A stretch of DNA of 64,000 nt from Silicimonas sp. (lineage in GTDB: Bacteria > Pseudomonadota > Alphaproteobacteria > Rhodobacterales > Rhodobacteraceae), in NCBI GenBank assembly GCA_022826205.1, contig JAJDVJ010000136.1, positions 54,533 through 118,532 on the forward strand, written 5' to 3'. The position numbers and the translations under genes are program-made. Positions 18,226 through 26,615 of the stretch are shown here, in pieces. Every line of letters begins with the position of its first letter. Position 1 is the first letter of the stretch. The notes under the pieces are model-generated. The model worked only from the letters and a program-made list of their open reading frames with translations, made no database searches and was not told where the DNA came from.

Positions 18226-19197
18226 ATGAAACACATGAAATTCTCTGCCGGCCTACTGACGGCAGCGACACTTGCTTTTGCCGGCCCTGCAGCAGCGCAG
18301 GATCAGCAATTCATATCGATCGGCACGGGCGGCGTGACTGGCGTCTACTATCCGACCGGCGGCGCGATTTGCCGGCTTGTGAACCGCGACCGCAAGGAGC
18401 ATGGCCTTCGCTGCGCCGTGGAGTCGACCGGCGGTTCGGTGTACAACATCAACACGATCAAGGCTGGCGAACTGGAGTTCGGTGTGGCCCAGTCAGACTG
18501 GCAGTTTCACGCCTTCCACGGCACATCAAAGTTCGCCGACAACCCTTTCCCAAATATCCGGGCGATGTTCTCGGTCCACCCCGAGCCCTTCACTCTGCTG
18601 GTGCGCAGCGAAAGCGGCATCGACTCCTTTGAGGGCCTCAAGGGCCATCGCGTGAACGTGGGCAATCCAGGTTCCGGCCAGCGTGCCACGATGGAAGTGG
18701 TGATGGACGCCTTCGGCATTTCCATGGACGACTTCGCTCTGGCCACCGAATACAAGGGCTCTGAAATGGCCAAGCAGATCTGCGACAACAACATTGACGC
18801 GATGATCTACACCATCGGTCACCCGGCAGCTGCCATCAAGGAAGCCACCACCACGTGTGACGTGAAACTGGTTTCCGTGACCGGTGCGCCAATCGACAAG
18901 CTGGTGGCGGACAACCCATTTTACCGCGTGGCCACGATTCCGGGCGGCATGTACTCTGGCACAGACACCGACACTACCACCTTCGGCGTGGGCGCGACCT
19001 TCGTGACTTCGGCGGATGTGCCGGAAGAGGTGGCCTATGTGGTCGCAAAGGCGGTGTTGGCCAATCTCGATGATTTCCGTGGCTTGCACCCGGCCTTTGC
19101 CAATCTCGACGCCATGCAGATGGTCAGCGACGGCCTTTCCGCTCCGCTGCATCCGGGGGCCGAGAGAGCGTACAAGGAACTGGGCTTGCTTGAATAA
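18226..19197 (+). CDS. TAXI-family TRAP transporter solute-binding protein
   Basis: Periplasmic binding protein of a TRAP transporter. 323 residues. A signal peptide (MKHMKFSAGLLTAATLAFA, cleaved after AAAQ near residue 25) is followed by ISIGTGGVTGVYYPTGGAICRLVN, the TAXI hallmark, and later RVNVGNPGSGQRAT and ATTTCDVKLVSV. TAXI proteins often bind glutamate, glutamine or other small acids; the ligand here is unknown. The start lies only 14 bases beyond the transposon-like structured end and has no clear Shine-Dalgarno sequence. An in-frame ATG nine bases later is an alternative. Confidence 0.92.
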   Translation: MKHMKFSAGLLTAATLAFAGPAAAQDQQFISIGTGGVTGVYYPTGGAICRLVNRDRKEHGLRCAVESTGGSVYNINTIKAGELEFGVAQSDWQFHAFHGTSKFADNPFPNIRAMFSVHPEPFTLLVRSESGIDSFEGLKGHRVNVGNPGSGQRATMEVVMDAFGISMDDFALATEYKGSEMAKQICDNNIDAMIYTIGHPAAAIKEATTTCDVKLVSVTGAPIDKLVADNPFYRVATIPGGMYSGTDTDTTTFGVGATFVTSADVPEEVAYVVAKAVLANLDDFRGLHPAFANLDAMQMVSDGLSAPLHPGAERAYKELGLLE

Positions 19198-19225
19198 GGA
19201 CATCACCAAGATTTCCTGAAACCTG

Positions 19226-19252
19226 CGCCAGCGCATCCCCGATGCGCTGGCG
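19226..19252 (+). terminator. Strong intercistronic hairpin between TAXI binding protein and permease
   Basis: CGCCAGCGCAT (19226-19236), loop CCCCG, ATGCGCTGGCG (19242-19252): an 11-bp perfect stem. No T-run follows, so full termination is unlikely. Hairpins in this position commonly protect the binding-protein mRNA or attenuate transcription into the membrane-protein gene. Confidence 0.6.
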
Positions 19253-19292
19253 TTCCTCCCTGTAGAACAAGAAACAGCAACTGGCACGTGGG

Positions 19293-21920
19293 ATGACAGA
19301 CGCCACGAACAAGACCGCCGAAGACATGGTGGCAGAGGTCGACACCGGTGGCCGCGATGCCGGACCGTTTGCCAAGAGACTGATCTTTGCGCTCTGTATC
19401 ATCTGGTCGCTCTTTCAACTCTACATCGCCTCGAAGGTGCCCGGGGTTCTGGCCCAGATCACGGGCATTGGCGATTTTGCCAACATTGTGGCCCAGGCGC
19501 GCTACGTCCACCTGGCCTTCGCGCTGAGCCTCGCGACGCTGGCCTTTCCGATGTTCGGCCACAGAAACCGCATTCCGGTCTACGACTGGATCTTGCTGGT
19601 CCTGGGCATTGCCTCTTGCCTCTACCTTGTCATCTTCCGCTATGAAATTGCCGACCGGCCGGGCTTATGGACCACGACGGACATCGTCGTCTCCGGCATC
19701 GGCATGTGCGTATTGATGGTGGCCGTCTTCCGCTCGCTCGGACTGCCGCTTGTGATCATCGCCTCGGCCTTTCTCGCGCTGACCTTCTTCGGCGGCTACT
19801 CGGAATGGGTGGGCAGTGTCACCAACTATGGCGGCGCGTCCTTTGCCAAGGCCATGGGTCACTATTGGATGCAGACCGAGGGCGTATTCGGTGTCGCGCT
19901 TGGCGTGTCCACGACAATGATCTTCCTATTCGTTTTGTTCGGGGGACTCCTGGAAAGGGCTGGCGGCGGAAACTGGTTCATCAAGGTGGCCATCGCGCTG
20001 CTCGGCGCGCTGCGAGGCGGCCCCGCAAAGGCGGCGGTGCTGTCATCGATGATGACCGGCATGATCTCCGGCTCGTCCATTGCCAACACGGTCACCACTG
20101 GGACCTTCACCATCCCCTTGATGAAGCGCATCGGTTTTGCGCCGGAAAAGGCTGGCGCGGTCGAAGTGGCCTCGTCAACCAATGGCCAGCTCACCCCGCC
20201 AGTGATGGGGGCCGCGGCCTTCCTGATGGTCGAATATGTCAACATTCCATACATCGATGTCATCAAGCACGCCTTCCTGCCGGCGATAATCTCCTACATC
20301 GCGTTGCTCTACATCGTACATCTGGAAAGCCTGAAGTTGGGCCTGAAGGGACTGAAGAAGCCAGGGCGCCAAATTGGCGTGATCATGATCCTGATGCTTT
20401 TCCTGACCGGTTTCCTGGGCATGGCGTTGATCACCTTCATAGTGATTGGCTTCCGTGGCCTGCTGGAGACGGTGACGCCAGGTGCCTCGATTTATCCTGC
20501 GCTCGTTCTTTTGCTGATGGCCTACCTGGCGCTTGTGTACGTTGCCTCGAGGTTTCCCGACGTTGTCGTCGATGACCCCAACAGCAAGGTGGTCGAAGCT
20601 CCACGGTTGACGCCCACTTTCCTCGGCGGTGCGTACTATGCTCTGCCGATCTTTGTCCTGGTCTGGAACCTGATGGTGCGCACGGAGGATCTCGATCGTC
20701 TTTCGCCGGCACTCTCGGCTTTCTGGGCGACAATCGCCATGATCATCGTGGCACTGACGCACCGGCCCTTGAAAGCGATGTTCCGCGGCAGTGCCGACAG
20801 TGTTTCGGCTCAGACGCGAACCAGCTGGCACGACTTTGTCGCCGGGCTTGAAAGCGGCGCGCGCAACATGATCGGGATCGGCGTTGCGACCGGTGCCGCC
20901 GGCATCATCGTGGGAACCATCTCGCTCACCGGCGCTCATCAGATCATCGGCCAGGTGATCGAGACCATTGCCGGCGACAACCTGATGATCCTGCTGATAC
21001 TGGTGGCGGTGCTCTCGTTGATCCTAGGCATGGGCCTGCCGACCACGGCCAACTACATCGTGGTCTCGTCGCTCATGGCGCCCGTCATCGTTACGGTGGG
21101 TGCACAGTCGGGCCTCATCGTGCCGCTCATCGCCGTGCATCTCTTCGTGTTCTATTTCGGAATTTTGGCGGATGACACGCCCCCGGTGGGCCTCGCCGCC
21201 TACGCGGCGGCGGCCATATCACGCGGTGATCCGATCAAGACAGGCATCGTGGGGTTCAGTTATGACATTCGTACCGCGCTCTTGCCATTCATGTTCATAT
21301 TCAACACGGATATCCTGCTGATCGACGTGGGACTGGCCAAGGCGGTGCTGGTGTTCCTTGTCTCCCTCATTGCCATGCTGGTCTTTGCCGCGGCCACACA
21401 AGGCTATTTCATCGCCAAGTCGCGCAAATGGGAAACCGTGATCTTGCTGCTCGTGGTGTTCATGCTTTTCCGACCGGATTTCTTCCTCAATCAATGGCAG
21501 GAAAGGTATGCGGAGACGACAGGCCCCGCCGCGCTTGCCGCGCTCGAAGAGCTGCCGGTCGGCTCGACGGCAAGGTTGCGTGTCTCGGCCCCAGACTTCG
21601 ACACGGGTGAGGTGGGCACGATCACCTTGGCTTACACGGCCGAAGCAGAGGGCACCGGACTGGCAAGGCTGGAAGCTGTTGGACTGACGGTGTTGGAGAG
21701 CGACGGGATCCTCACATTGGAAGAACCCTTCCCGGGCACGCCCTACTTCGAAAAACTGGCCAATGACTATGATTTCTATGGCGACACCCCTGCCCAGATC
21801 GAGGCGGTCGCGGTCGAAAACGACCGGATGCCGAAGGAGATCTTCTTCATTCCGGCGCTGTTGATCCTGTTGGTCATTGTCGCAATTCAGCGCCCACGCG
21901 CCACGCAACCTGCATTTTGA
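19293..21920 (+). CDS. TRAP transporter permease, fused small and large membrane subunits (TAXI type)
   Basis: 875 residues with many membrane helices. The N-terminal 4-helix DctQ-like part (about residues 25-160) is fused to a DctM-like domain with GALRGGPAKAAVLSSMMTGMISGSS, STNGQLTPPVMGAAAF, GMGLPTTANYIVVSS and ADDTPPVGLAAYAAAAISRGDP. The last 170 residues form a DUF3394-like soluble or periplasmic tail with two closing helices. It imports the ligand of the preceding TAXI protein using an ion gradient. This fused form is typical of TAXI systems. The two genes run opposite to the riboflavin genes around them. Confidence 0.95.
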   Translation: MTDATNKTAEDMVAEVDTGGRDAGPFAKRLIFALCIIWSLFQLYIASKVPGVLAQITGIGDFANIVAQARYVHLAFALSLATLAFPMFGHRNRIPVYDWILLVLGIASCLYLVIFRYEIADRPGLWTTTDIVVSGIGMCVLMVAVFRSLGLPLVIIASAFLALTFFGGYSEWVGSVTNYGGASFAKAMGHYWMQTEGVFGVALGVSTTMIFLFVLFGGLLERAGGGNWFIKVAIALLGALRGGPAKAAVLSSMMTGMISGSSIANTVTTGTFTIPLMKRIGFAPEKAGAVEVASSTNGQLTPPVMGAAAFLMVEYVNIPYIDVIKHAFLPAIISYIALLYIVHLESLKLGLKGLKKPGRQIGVIMILMLFLTGFLGMALITFIVIGFRGLLETVTPGASIYPALVLLLMAYLALVYVASRFPDVVVDDPNSKVVEAPRLTPTFLGGAYYALPIFVLVWNLMVRTEDLDRLSPALSAFWATIAMIIVALTHRPLKAMFRGSADSVSAQTRTSWHDFVAGLESGARNMIGIGVATGAAGIIVGTISLTGAHQIIGQVIETIAGDNLMILLILVAVLSLILGMGLPTTANYIVVSSLMAPVIVTVGAQSGLIVPLIAVHLFVFYFGILADDTPPVGLAAYAAAAISRGDPIKTGIVGFSYDIRTALLPFMFIFNTDILLIDVGLAKAVLVFLVSLIAMLVFAAATQGYFIAKSRKWETVILLLVVFMLFRPDFFLNQWQERYAETTGPAALAALEELPVGSTARLRVSAPDFDTGEVGTITLAYTAEAEGTGLARLEAVGLTVLESDGILTLEEPFPGTPYFEKLANDYDFYGDTPAQIEAVAVENDRMPKEIFFIPALLILLVIVAIQRPRATQPAF

Positions 21921-22306
21921 GCTACTGTCGGCGCGTCTGTCTCTGCGCTTGCCACGAGGTCGCAATCCGGTGCTTGGATCTCGCCTCCCAGAACTCGTGG
22001 AAATGCTGAAGCGGCAGGAAACCACTGCGGAGCTTGATCGCATTGTCGAAGCAGGCGATGCACGGCTTCGCCCAACTTGTCCGAAAGACCTGCGGAACTC
22101 TCCGTCGTAGATGTTCAAGAGAAACCCGGCAGGCAATCCCCCGGACAATGGCGCGCCGGACTTTCAATGGAAGCGGGAAGGAAAGACACTCGCGGCGTGC
22201 CTGCTGCAGCCAATCAGCCGTCGTGGAGCGCGATTGCCATGGCGAATGGCCAGCGTCCCTTCCCGCAACCAGACATCGTGCGGGCTCGCCTTGAATCGCG
22301 AACGCC
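21921..22306. other. Gene-free junction between TRAP permease and ribE
   Basis: About 385 bases without a supportable gene. A minus-strand frame (FRTSWAKPCIACFDNAIKLRSGF and onward) looks faintly protein-like but cannot be assigned. This is the right-hand border of the DNA that separates ribE from ribB. Confidence 0.4.
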
Positions 22307-22903
22307 TCAGGCTGCCTCGTTCAGGCGCGCCACGTAGCGGGCAAGCGTGTCAATTTCGAGATTCACCTTGTCGCCCGACTTTGCCTCGCCCCAGGTCGTT
22401 ACAGCCTTGGTGTGAGGAATGAGATTTATGTCGAAGCGCGTGCCGTCGACCTCGTTCACCGTCAATGACGTGCCGTTCAATGCAACCGAACCCTTGGGAG
22501 CGATGAACCGGGCTAGTTCATCCGGGGCTTCAAGAACCATCCTCGTGCAATCACCCTCATCCCGGACATCCCCGACCACAGCGACTCCGTCGACGTGCCC
22601 CGAAACGATATGCCCTCCGATCTCGTCACCTACTTTTAGTGCGCGTTCCAGGTTTATTCGCCGGCCCGGTTCCCATTGGCTCAGATTCGTCTTGGAGAGC
22701 GTTTCCTCGCTCGCCTGCACGGCAAACCACGTGCGCGGGTCGCGCCCCACATCAGTGACGGTCAGACAGACCCCGTCACAAGCAACCGATGCACCGATGT
22801 CGAGATTGCCGGCTTCGTAGGAGGTTCCAATCCTGACATCAAGGACGCCTGCACGCTCCGTGCTGAGGACTTCGCCGATATCGGTCACAATGCCAGTGAA
22901 CAT
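22307..22903 (-). CDS. ribE: Riboflavin synthase (alpha subunit)
   Basis: Dismutates two 6,7-dimethyl-8-ribityllumazine molecules to riboflavin. 198 residues in two similar lumazine-binding barrels. The first begins MFTGIVTDIGEV and contains VACDGVCLTVTD. The second has GGHIVSGHVDGVA and VALNGTSLTVNEVDG. The start at ATG 22903 is the invariant family start. ribB, its usual downstream neighbour, lies more than 5 kb away behind the inserted TRAP module. Confidence 0.95.
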   Translation of the reverse strand: MFTGIVTDIGEVLSTERAGVLDVRIGTSYEAGNLDIGASVACDGVCLTVTDVGRDPRTWFAVQASEETLSKTNLSQWEPGRRINLERALKVGDEIGGHIVSGHVDGVAVVGDVRDEGDCTRMVLEAPDELARFIAPKGSVALNGTSLTVNEVDGTRFDINLIPHTKAVTTWGEAKSGDKVNLEIDTLARYVARLNEAA

Positions 22904-23010
22904 GCCTTCGCCTTTCGCTGCATCGGTTCAGGTAGGCCCGTTGAGCCGCTTGCACAAGCGTCCCGACACTGTCGGAATTGGCTCTCGATCCGCCACCATG
23001 GTGCACTGCC

Positions 23011-23199
23011 CTAACTGACTGCGACCTGCAATTCAACGAACACCTCTTCCCGATCATCCAATGTTAGCAAGACGCCCTCGAGAGCACGACTGCTGAGCCC
23101 GTAACGGGCTTCGAATTCGGCGGCAGGGAGATTTCGGGGCGCAAGAACTTTCTTCTGCAGTTCATTTGTCTCGATCGAAGAGGACTCTGGGTCCGACAT
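23011..23199 (-). CDS. Small conserved-looking protein between ribD and ribE, 62 aa
   Basis: Not recognised. The protein starts MSDPESSSIETNELQKK and continues NLPAAEFEARYGLSSRALEGVLLTLDDREEVFVELQVAVS, with a balanced composition unlike most random frames. The ATG is preceded by GGGGGAG at about eight bases, a strong ribosome-binding site. Gaps to ribD (112 bases) and ribE (107 bases) are short and all three are on the same strand. The function is unknown. Confidence 0.45.
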   Translation of the reverse strand: MSDPESSSIETNELQKKVLAPRNLPAAEFEARYGLSSRALEGVLLTLDDREEVFVELQVAVS

Positions 23200-23311
23200 C
23201 TGCGCATCTCCCCCGTTTCGACTCGTTTACGCAGAAGAAGTGCGAAGCCTCATACAGTCTCATGACCGAGTGCAGTCGCACGATCGCTCGGAAACTTCGC
23301 GAAGGACCAAT

Positions 23312-24415
23312 TCAATCTGCATTGCCTCGTCGCCAGACATGCATGATGTCCGACCCGACCCGACGTAGTTCGATAAGCTCGTATTCCGGAGCGTCAGAAA
23401 GTCGACCGATGCCGAGAGCGCCGATCGACGGCTTGCCCTCCGCCCCCAAGACCTTGCCCGCTGAAAAGACCACCAGTTGATCAACCAACCCTCCTGCCAA
23501 GAGCGAAGCCGCAAGCGTCCCGCCACCTTCGCAAAAGACCCGTGTCAAGCCGTGCGTTCCCAGATTCTGCATCAGGCTTGCCACGTCGACTTGCCCCTCG
23601 GAAACCGGCACTGGCACGAGTTTCGCGCCCGCCAATCTCCACCACACAGCATCCTCGCTCGCTCCCTGCCCATGAACTAGCCAGACCGGTCCTTCTTCTT
23701 CAATCTTCTCCGTGAGACGGCACTGGGAAGGGAGGGCCTGGCTCCCGCTTACGACGATGCGAACCGGTTGGCGAACGGCACCCATGCCACGAACCGTCAA
23801 TTTCGGGTCGTCGATTCTGACGGTTCCAGCGCCGACCATCACCGCGTCATGGGTCATTCGCAGCGTATGGGAGACGCGGCGGGCCTCCTTGCCCGTGATC
23901 CACCGACTTTCGCCCGTAGCTGTCGCAATCCGCCCGTCAAGGGTCACCGCCAGTTTCAACGTGACAAACGGGCGACCCCTAGTGACCCGCATCAGGAATC
24001 CTGCATGGGCTTCACGCGCTGCATCCGCCAAGAGGCCGACATCCACAGTGATGCCGGCTCCTCGAAGACGCTCGATGCCGCGCCCCGCCACCCTGCCGTC
24101 CGGATCCTCCAGTGGAACGACCACGCGGGCCAGTCCGGCCTCAATCAGCGCGTCTGCACAGGGCGGGGTTTTCCCATCGTGGGCGCAGGGCTCCAGCGAA
24201 ACATACGCCGTCGCTCCCTTGGCGGCGTGTCCCGCCTGCGCCAGCGCAAGCGTCTCCGCATGCGGCTTGCCACGATCACCGGTCCATCCACGCCCGACAA
24301 TGCGACCGCCCGATACGATCACGCACCCTACTGCCGGGTTTGGCCACACGCGCCCAAGCCCTCGACGCCCGAGCGTCAGCGCATGCGCCAAGTGGCGGAC
24401 GTCGGTTGAGGTCAC
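23312..24415 (-). CDS. ribD: Bifunctional diaminohydroxyphosphoribosylaminopyrimidine deaminase / reductase
   Basis: Second and third steps of riboflavin synthesis. 367 residues. The N-terminal cytidine-deaminase-like domain has the zinc motif HAETLAL and [11 protein letters not shown]. The C-terminal domain is a dihydrofolate-reductase-like NADPH reductase ([34 protein letters not shown]). It starts at a GTG that overlaps the nrdR stop (GTGA), indicating coupling. Confidence 0.95.
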   Translation of the reverse strand: MTSTDVRHLAHALTLGRRGLGRVWPNPAVGCVIVSGGRIVGRGWTGDRGKPHAETLALAQAGHAAKGATAYVSLEPCAHDGKTPPCADALIEAGLARVVVPLEDPDGRVAGRGIERLRGAGITVDVGLLADAAREAHAGFLMRVTRGRPFVTLKLAVTLDGRIATATGESRWITGKEARRVSHTLRMTHDAVMVGAGTVRIDDPKLTVRGMGAVRQPVRIVVSGSQALPSQCRLTEKIEEEGPVWLVHGQGASEDAVWWRLAGAKLVPVPVSEGQVDVASLMQNLGTHGLTRVFCEGGGTLAASLLAGGLVDQLVVFSAGKVLGAEGKPSIGALGIGRLSDAPEYELIELRRVGSDIMHVWRRGNAD

Positions 24416-24876
24416 TCGTTCCTTTGGGCGGGCCGAAGCTCGCTCACGAATTTGTCGAAATCATCCGCAGCCTGGAAGTTCTTGTAAACGCTTGCAAATC
24501 TCACATAGGCCACCGTGTCGATCCGATCCAGGCTCTCCATCACGATCTCGCCGATGGTCGTTGAAGGAACGTCTGTCTCGCCCATGCTTTCCAGCCTGCG
24601 GACGATGCCGCTGATCATCTGGTCGATTCGATCCGGTTCGATCGGGCGCTTCTGCATGGCGATGCGAATGGAGCGCTCCAGCTTGTCGCGGTCGAAATTC
24701 TCCCGCTTGCCGCTCGACTTTATTACCACGAGATCGCGCAGTTGAACGCGCTCATAAGTCGTGAATCGTCCGCCACATGCGGGGCAGAACCGTCGTCTTC
24801 GGATCACCACATGATCTTCTGCCGGACGCGAGTCCTTGACCTGCGTGTCTGTGCTTCCGCAAAACGGGCAGCGCAT
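24412..24876 (-). CDS. nrdR: Transcriptional repressor NrdR
   Basis: 154-residue ATP/dATP-sensing repressor of ribonucleotide reductase genes. Zinc-ribbon cysteines C3, C6, C31 and C34 (MRCPFC and [13 protein letters not shown]) precede an ATP-cone domain from about residue 48 ([16 protein letters not shown]) to [13 protein letters not shown]. It stands immediately before ribD, a common order in alphaproteobacteria. The start is the invariant MRCPFC. Confidence 0.97.
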   Translation of the reverse strand: MRCPFCGSTDTQVKDSRPAEDHVVIRRRRFCPACGGRFTTYERVQLRDLVVIKSSGKRENFDRDKLERSIRIAMQKRPIEPDRIDQMISGIVRRLESMGETDVPSTTIGEIVMESLDRIDTVAYVRFASVYKNFQAADDFDKFVSELRPAQRNE

Positions 24877-24988
24877 AATACGTCCCTCCTGACTGTGTCT
24901 AGGGGAACCTGCCCCTCTTCTACACAGGCACTATAGGGTAACGCCATCATTTTGGGTAGAGGCCAATTCAACGCGCCATATGCGCCGA

Positions 24989-25546
24989 TCATTCATCATC
25001 CTCGGCGATTGCGGGTTCGAGCACCAGAAACCTCGTGCCGGCCGAGTTGAGCCGTTCCTCCGAGGCGATTTTGAAGCCCCGACCTGTGAACTCCTCGACA
25101 GGATCGGCGCTCCGCACGTCCGAGAACACGGACAGCCCGGAGCCGAACCGGACCGGCTCGACCGTCAAGTGCACACGATCGATGGCCCGATGGGCAAGAA
25201 ACCAGTCATGGACGCGCGTGCCACCCAGAATCAAGCCGCGGGCAAGGGCATGAACCTCGCACACTTGCCCAGGTAGCGTCCGCGGGGTCAGGCGCTCCGG
25301 ATCCACCCAAAGTTGAGATGGCCCTTTCCAGCCACTCACCTTGCTTGAGAACACGATCCGCCGTCGGTCGGGCCTGTCGGCCGCTTCGTGCGTGTGCCGT
25401 CCCATGATCGACCAGTCGGCGGCCTCCACGTCTTGAAAGAAGAGCTCCTGCTCCTCCTCGCTTGCCCAGGCCTGGGGAGGCTCACCGACCGAACGTGCAA
25501 TGAACCCATCCGCGGAGACGACGACCGTAAGGAGATATTCGCTCAT
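24989..25546 (-). CDS. RibD C-terminal / dihydrofolate-reductase-like protein
   Basis: 185 residues with a reductase-type fold: N-terminal VVVSADGFIARSVGE (substrate loop), ADWSIMGRHTHEA, a central GLILGGTRVHDWFLAH (cofactor glycine motif) and VHLTVEPVRFGSGLSVF. It is an NADPH-dependent reductase of the RibD_C/DHFR-like superfamily. The substrate is unknown; a pteridine or pyrimidine is plausible from the fold. Its start overlaps the SDR gene stop (ATGA), so the two probably act together. Confidence 0.8.
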   Translation of the reverse strand: MSEYLLTVVVSADGFIARSVGEPPQAWASEEEQELFFQDVEAADWSIMGRHTHEAADRPDRRRIVFSSKVSGWKGPSQLWVDPERLTPRTLPGQVCEVHALARGLILGGTRVHDWFLAHRAIDRVHLTVEPVRFGSGLSVFSDVRSADPVEEFTGRGFKIASEERLNSAGTRFLVLEPAIAEDDE

Positions 25547-26385
25547 GCCGACTTGAGAAAGGCCTCGAAAGCGGCAGCGTGGTCCGCGTGCCAGCGCGAA
25601 AGTGCCGGCCGGTTCTCAATGATGTCACCGATTGCCCAAGCCATGCGCATTTCGTCCGTGGCCCGGTCAACGTCGTTGTCCGGACAGAGAATATAGAAAT
25701 CACCCCTGTTCAGGCTCTCGAGCATGAATCTTGCGGTCTGTTCCGGGGTCCAGGCACCGTCCGGCTTCTCGGTCCGGCCATGGCGCGTCAAGTCGGTGAA
25801 CACGAACCCCGGAATGAGAAGATGTGCCGTCACGCGACAGGCATCCGTGTTTCGCAATTCATGGGCCAGCGCCTCGGTAAAGGCTTTCACGCCCGCCTTG
25901 GAAACGTTGTAGGCCGGATCTCCCGGTGGTGTCGTAATGCCCTGCTTGGAACCGGTGTTGATGATTGCGCCGGGCCGGGCGCGCTCGATCATTCTCTGCG
26001 CAAAGACACGGCTTCCATTGATGACGCCCCAGAGATTCACGTCCAGGATTCTCCGCCAGTCGCCCCCATTCGCAAACATCGAGGACCCCGGCTGAATTCC
26101 GGCATTGTTCATCAAGATGTCCGTTCCGCCGAAACGGTCGGCAATCCGTGCCTCAAGCGCCTGCATTGCCCCCAAGTCCGAAACGTCAACCGCTTCTGCC
26201 ATGACTTCCAGCGCGCCCGCAGCCTTCAGCCGCTCGGCAGCTGGCCCCAGCAGGGCTTCGCGATTGTCCACGATGGCAAGTTTCATGCCCGCGGCGGCAA
26301 AAAGCTCGGCCGATGCGAGGCCGATACCGGATGCACCTCCTGTAATCGTGGCAACGGATCCTGAAGTAATCGCAGCGTGCGGCAT
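25543..26385 (-). CDS. Short-chain dehydrogenase/reductase
   Basis: About 280 residues. The Rossmann motif TGGASGIG lies near residue 15; NNAG follows (DILMNNAGIQPG); catalytic serine is in INTGSKQG and the YNVSK motif holds Tyr and Lys. Compared with classical SDRs it has a longer C-terminal part (YILCPDNDVDRATDEMRM). The frame runs upstream to 26544, but the ATG at 26385 (MPHAAITSGS) gives the expected length. It is cotranscribed with the DHFR-like gene downstream. The substrate is unknown. Confidence 0.85.
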   Translation of the reverse strand: MPHAAITSGSVATITGGASGIGLASAELFAAAGMKLAIVDNREALLGPAAERLKAAGALEVMAEAVDVSDLGAMQALEARIADRFGGTDILMNNAGIQPGSSMFANGGDWRRILDVNLWGVINGSRVFAQRMIERARPGAIINTGSKQGITTPPGDPAYNVSKAGVKAFTEALAHELRNTDACRVTAHLLIPGFVFTDLTRHGRTEKPDGAWTPEQTARFMLESLNRGDFYILCPDNDVDRATDEMRMAWAIGDIIENRPALSRWHADHAAAFEAFLKSA

Positions 26386-26615
26386 GTCGGCCAACCCTTT
26401 CAGTTTTGCGCAAACTTCGGCGAGTGCATTCTGTTTGGCAAGTCCGCGTTCGCACTTGCCACCCGCCCTGTCATCCTTGATCGATCCCAAGAAGCGCTGG
26501 AAGAAGCGCCTTCCGAGGCCAGTCAGCTCCGAAGAATGCCTCAAATGGTGTCCAGGGCACGCAACGGACAGACTCGATAGACCTGGCTCACCACCCTGAA
26601 GCCGTGGAAAGCCGC

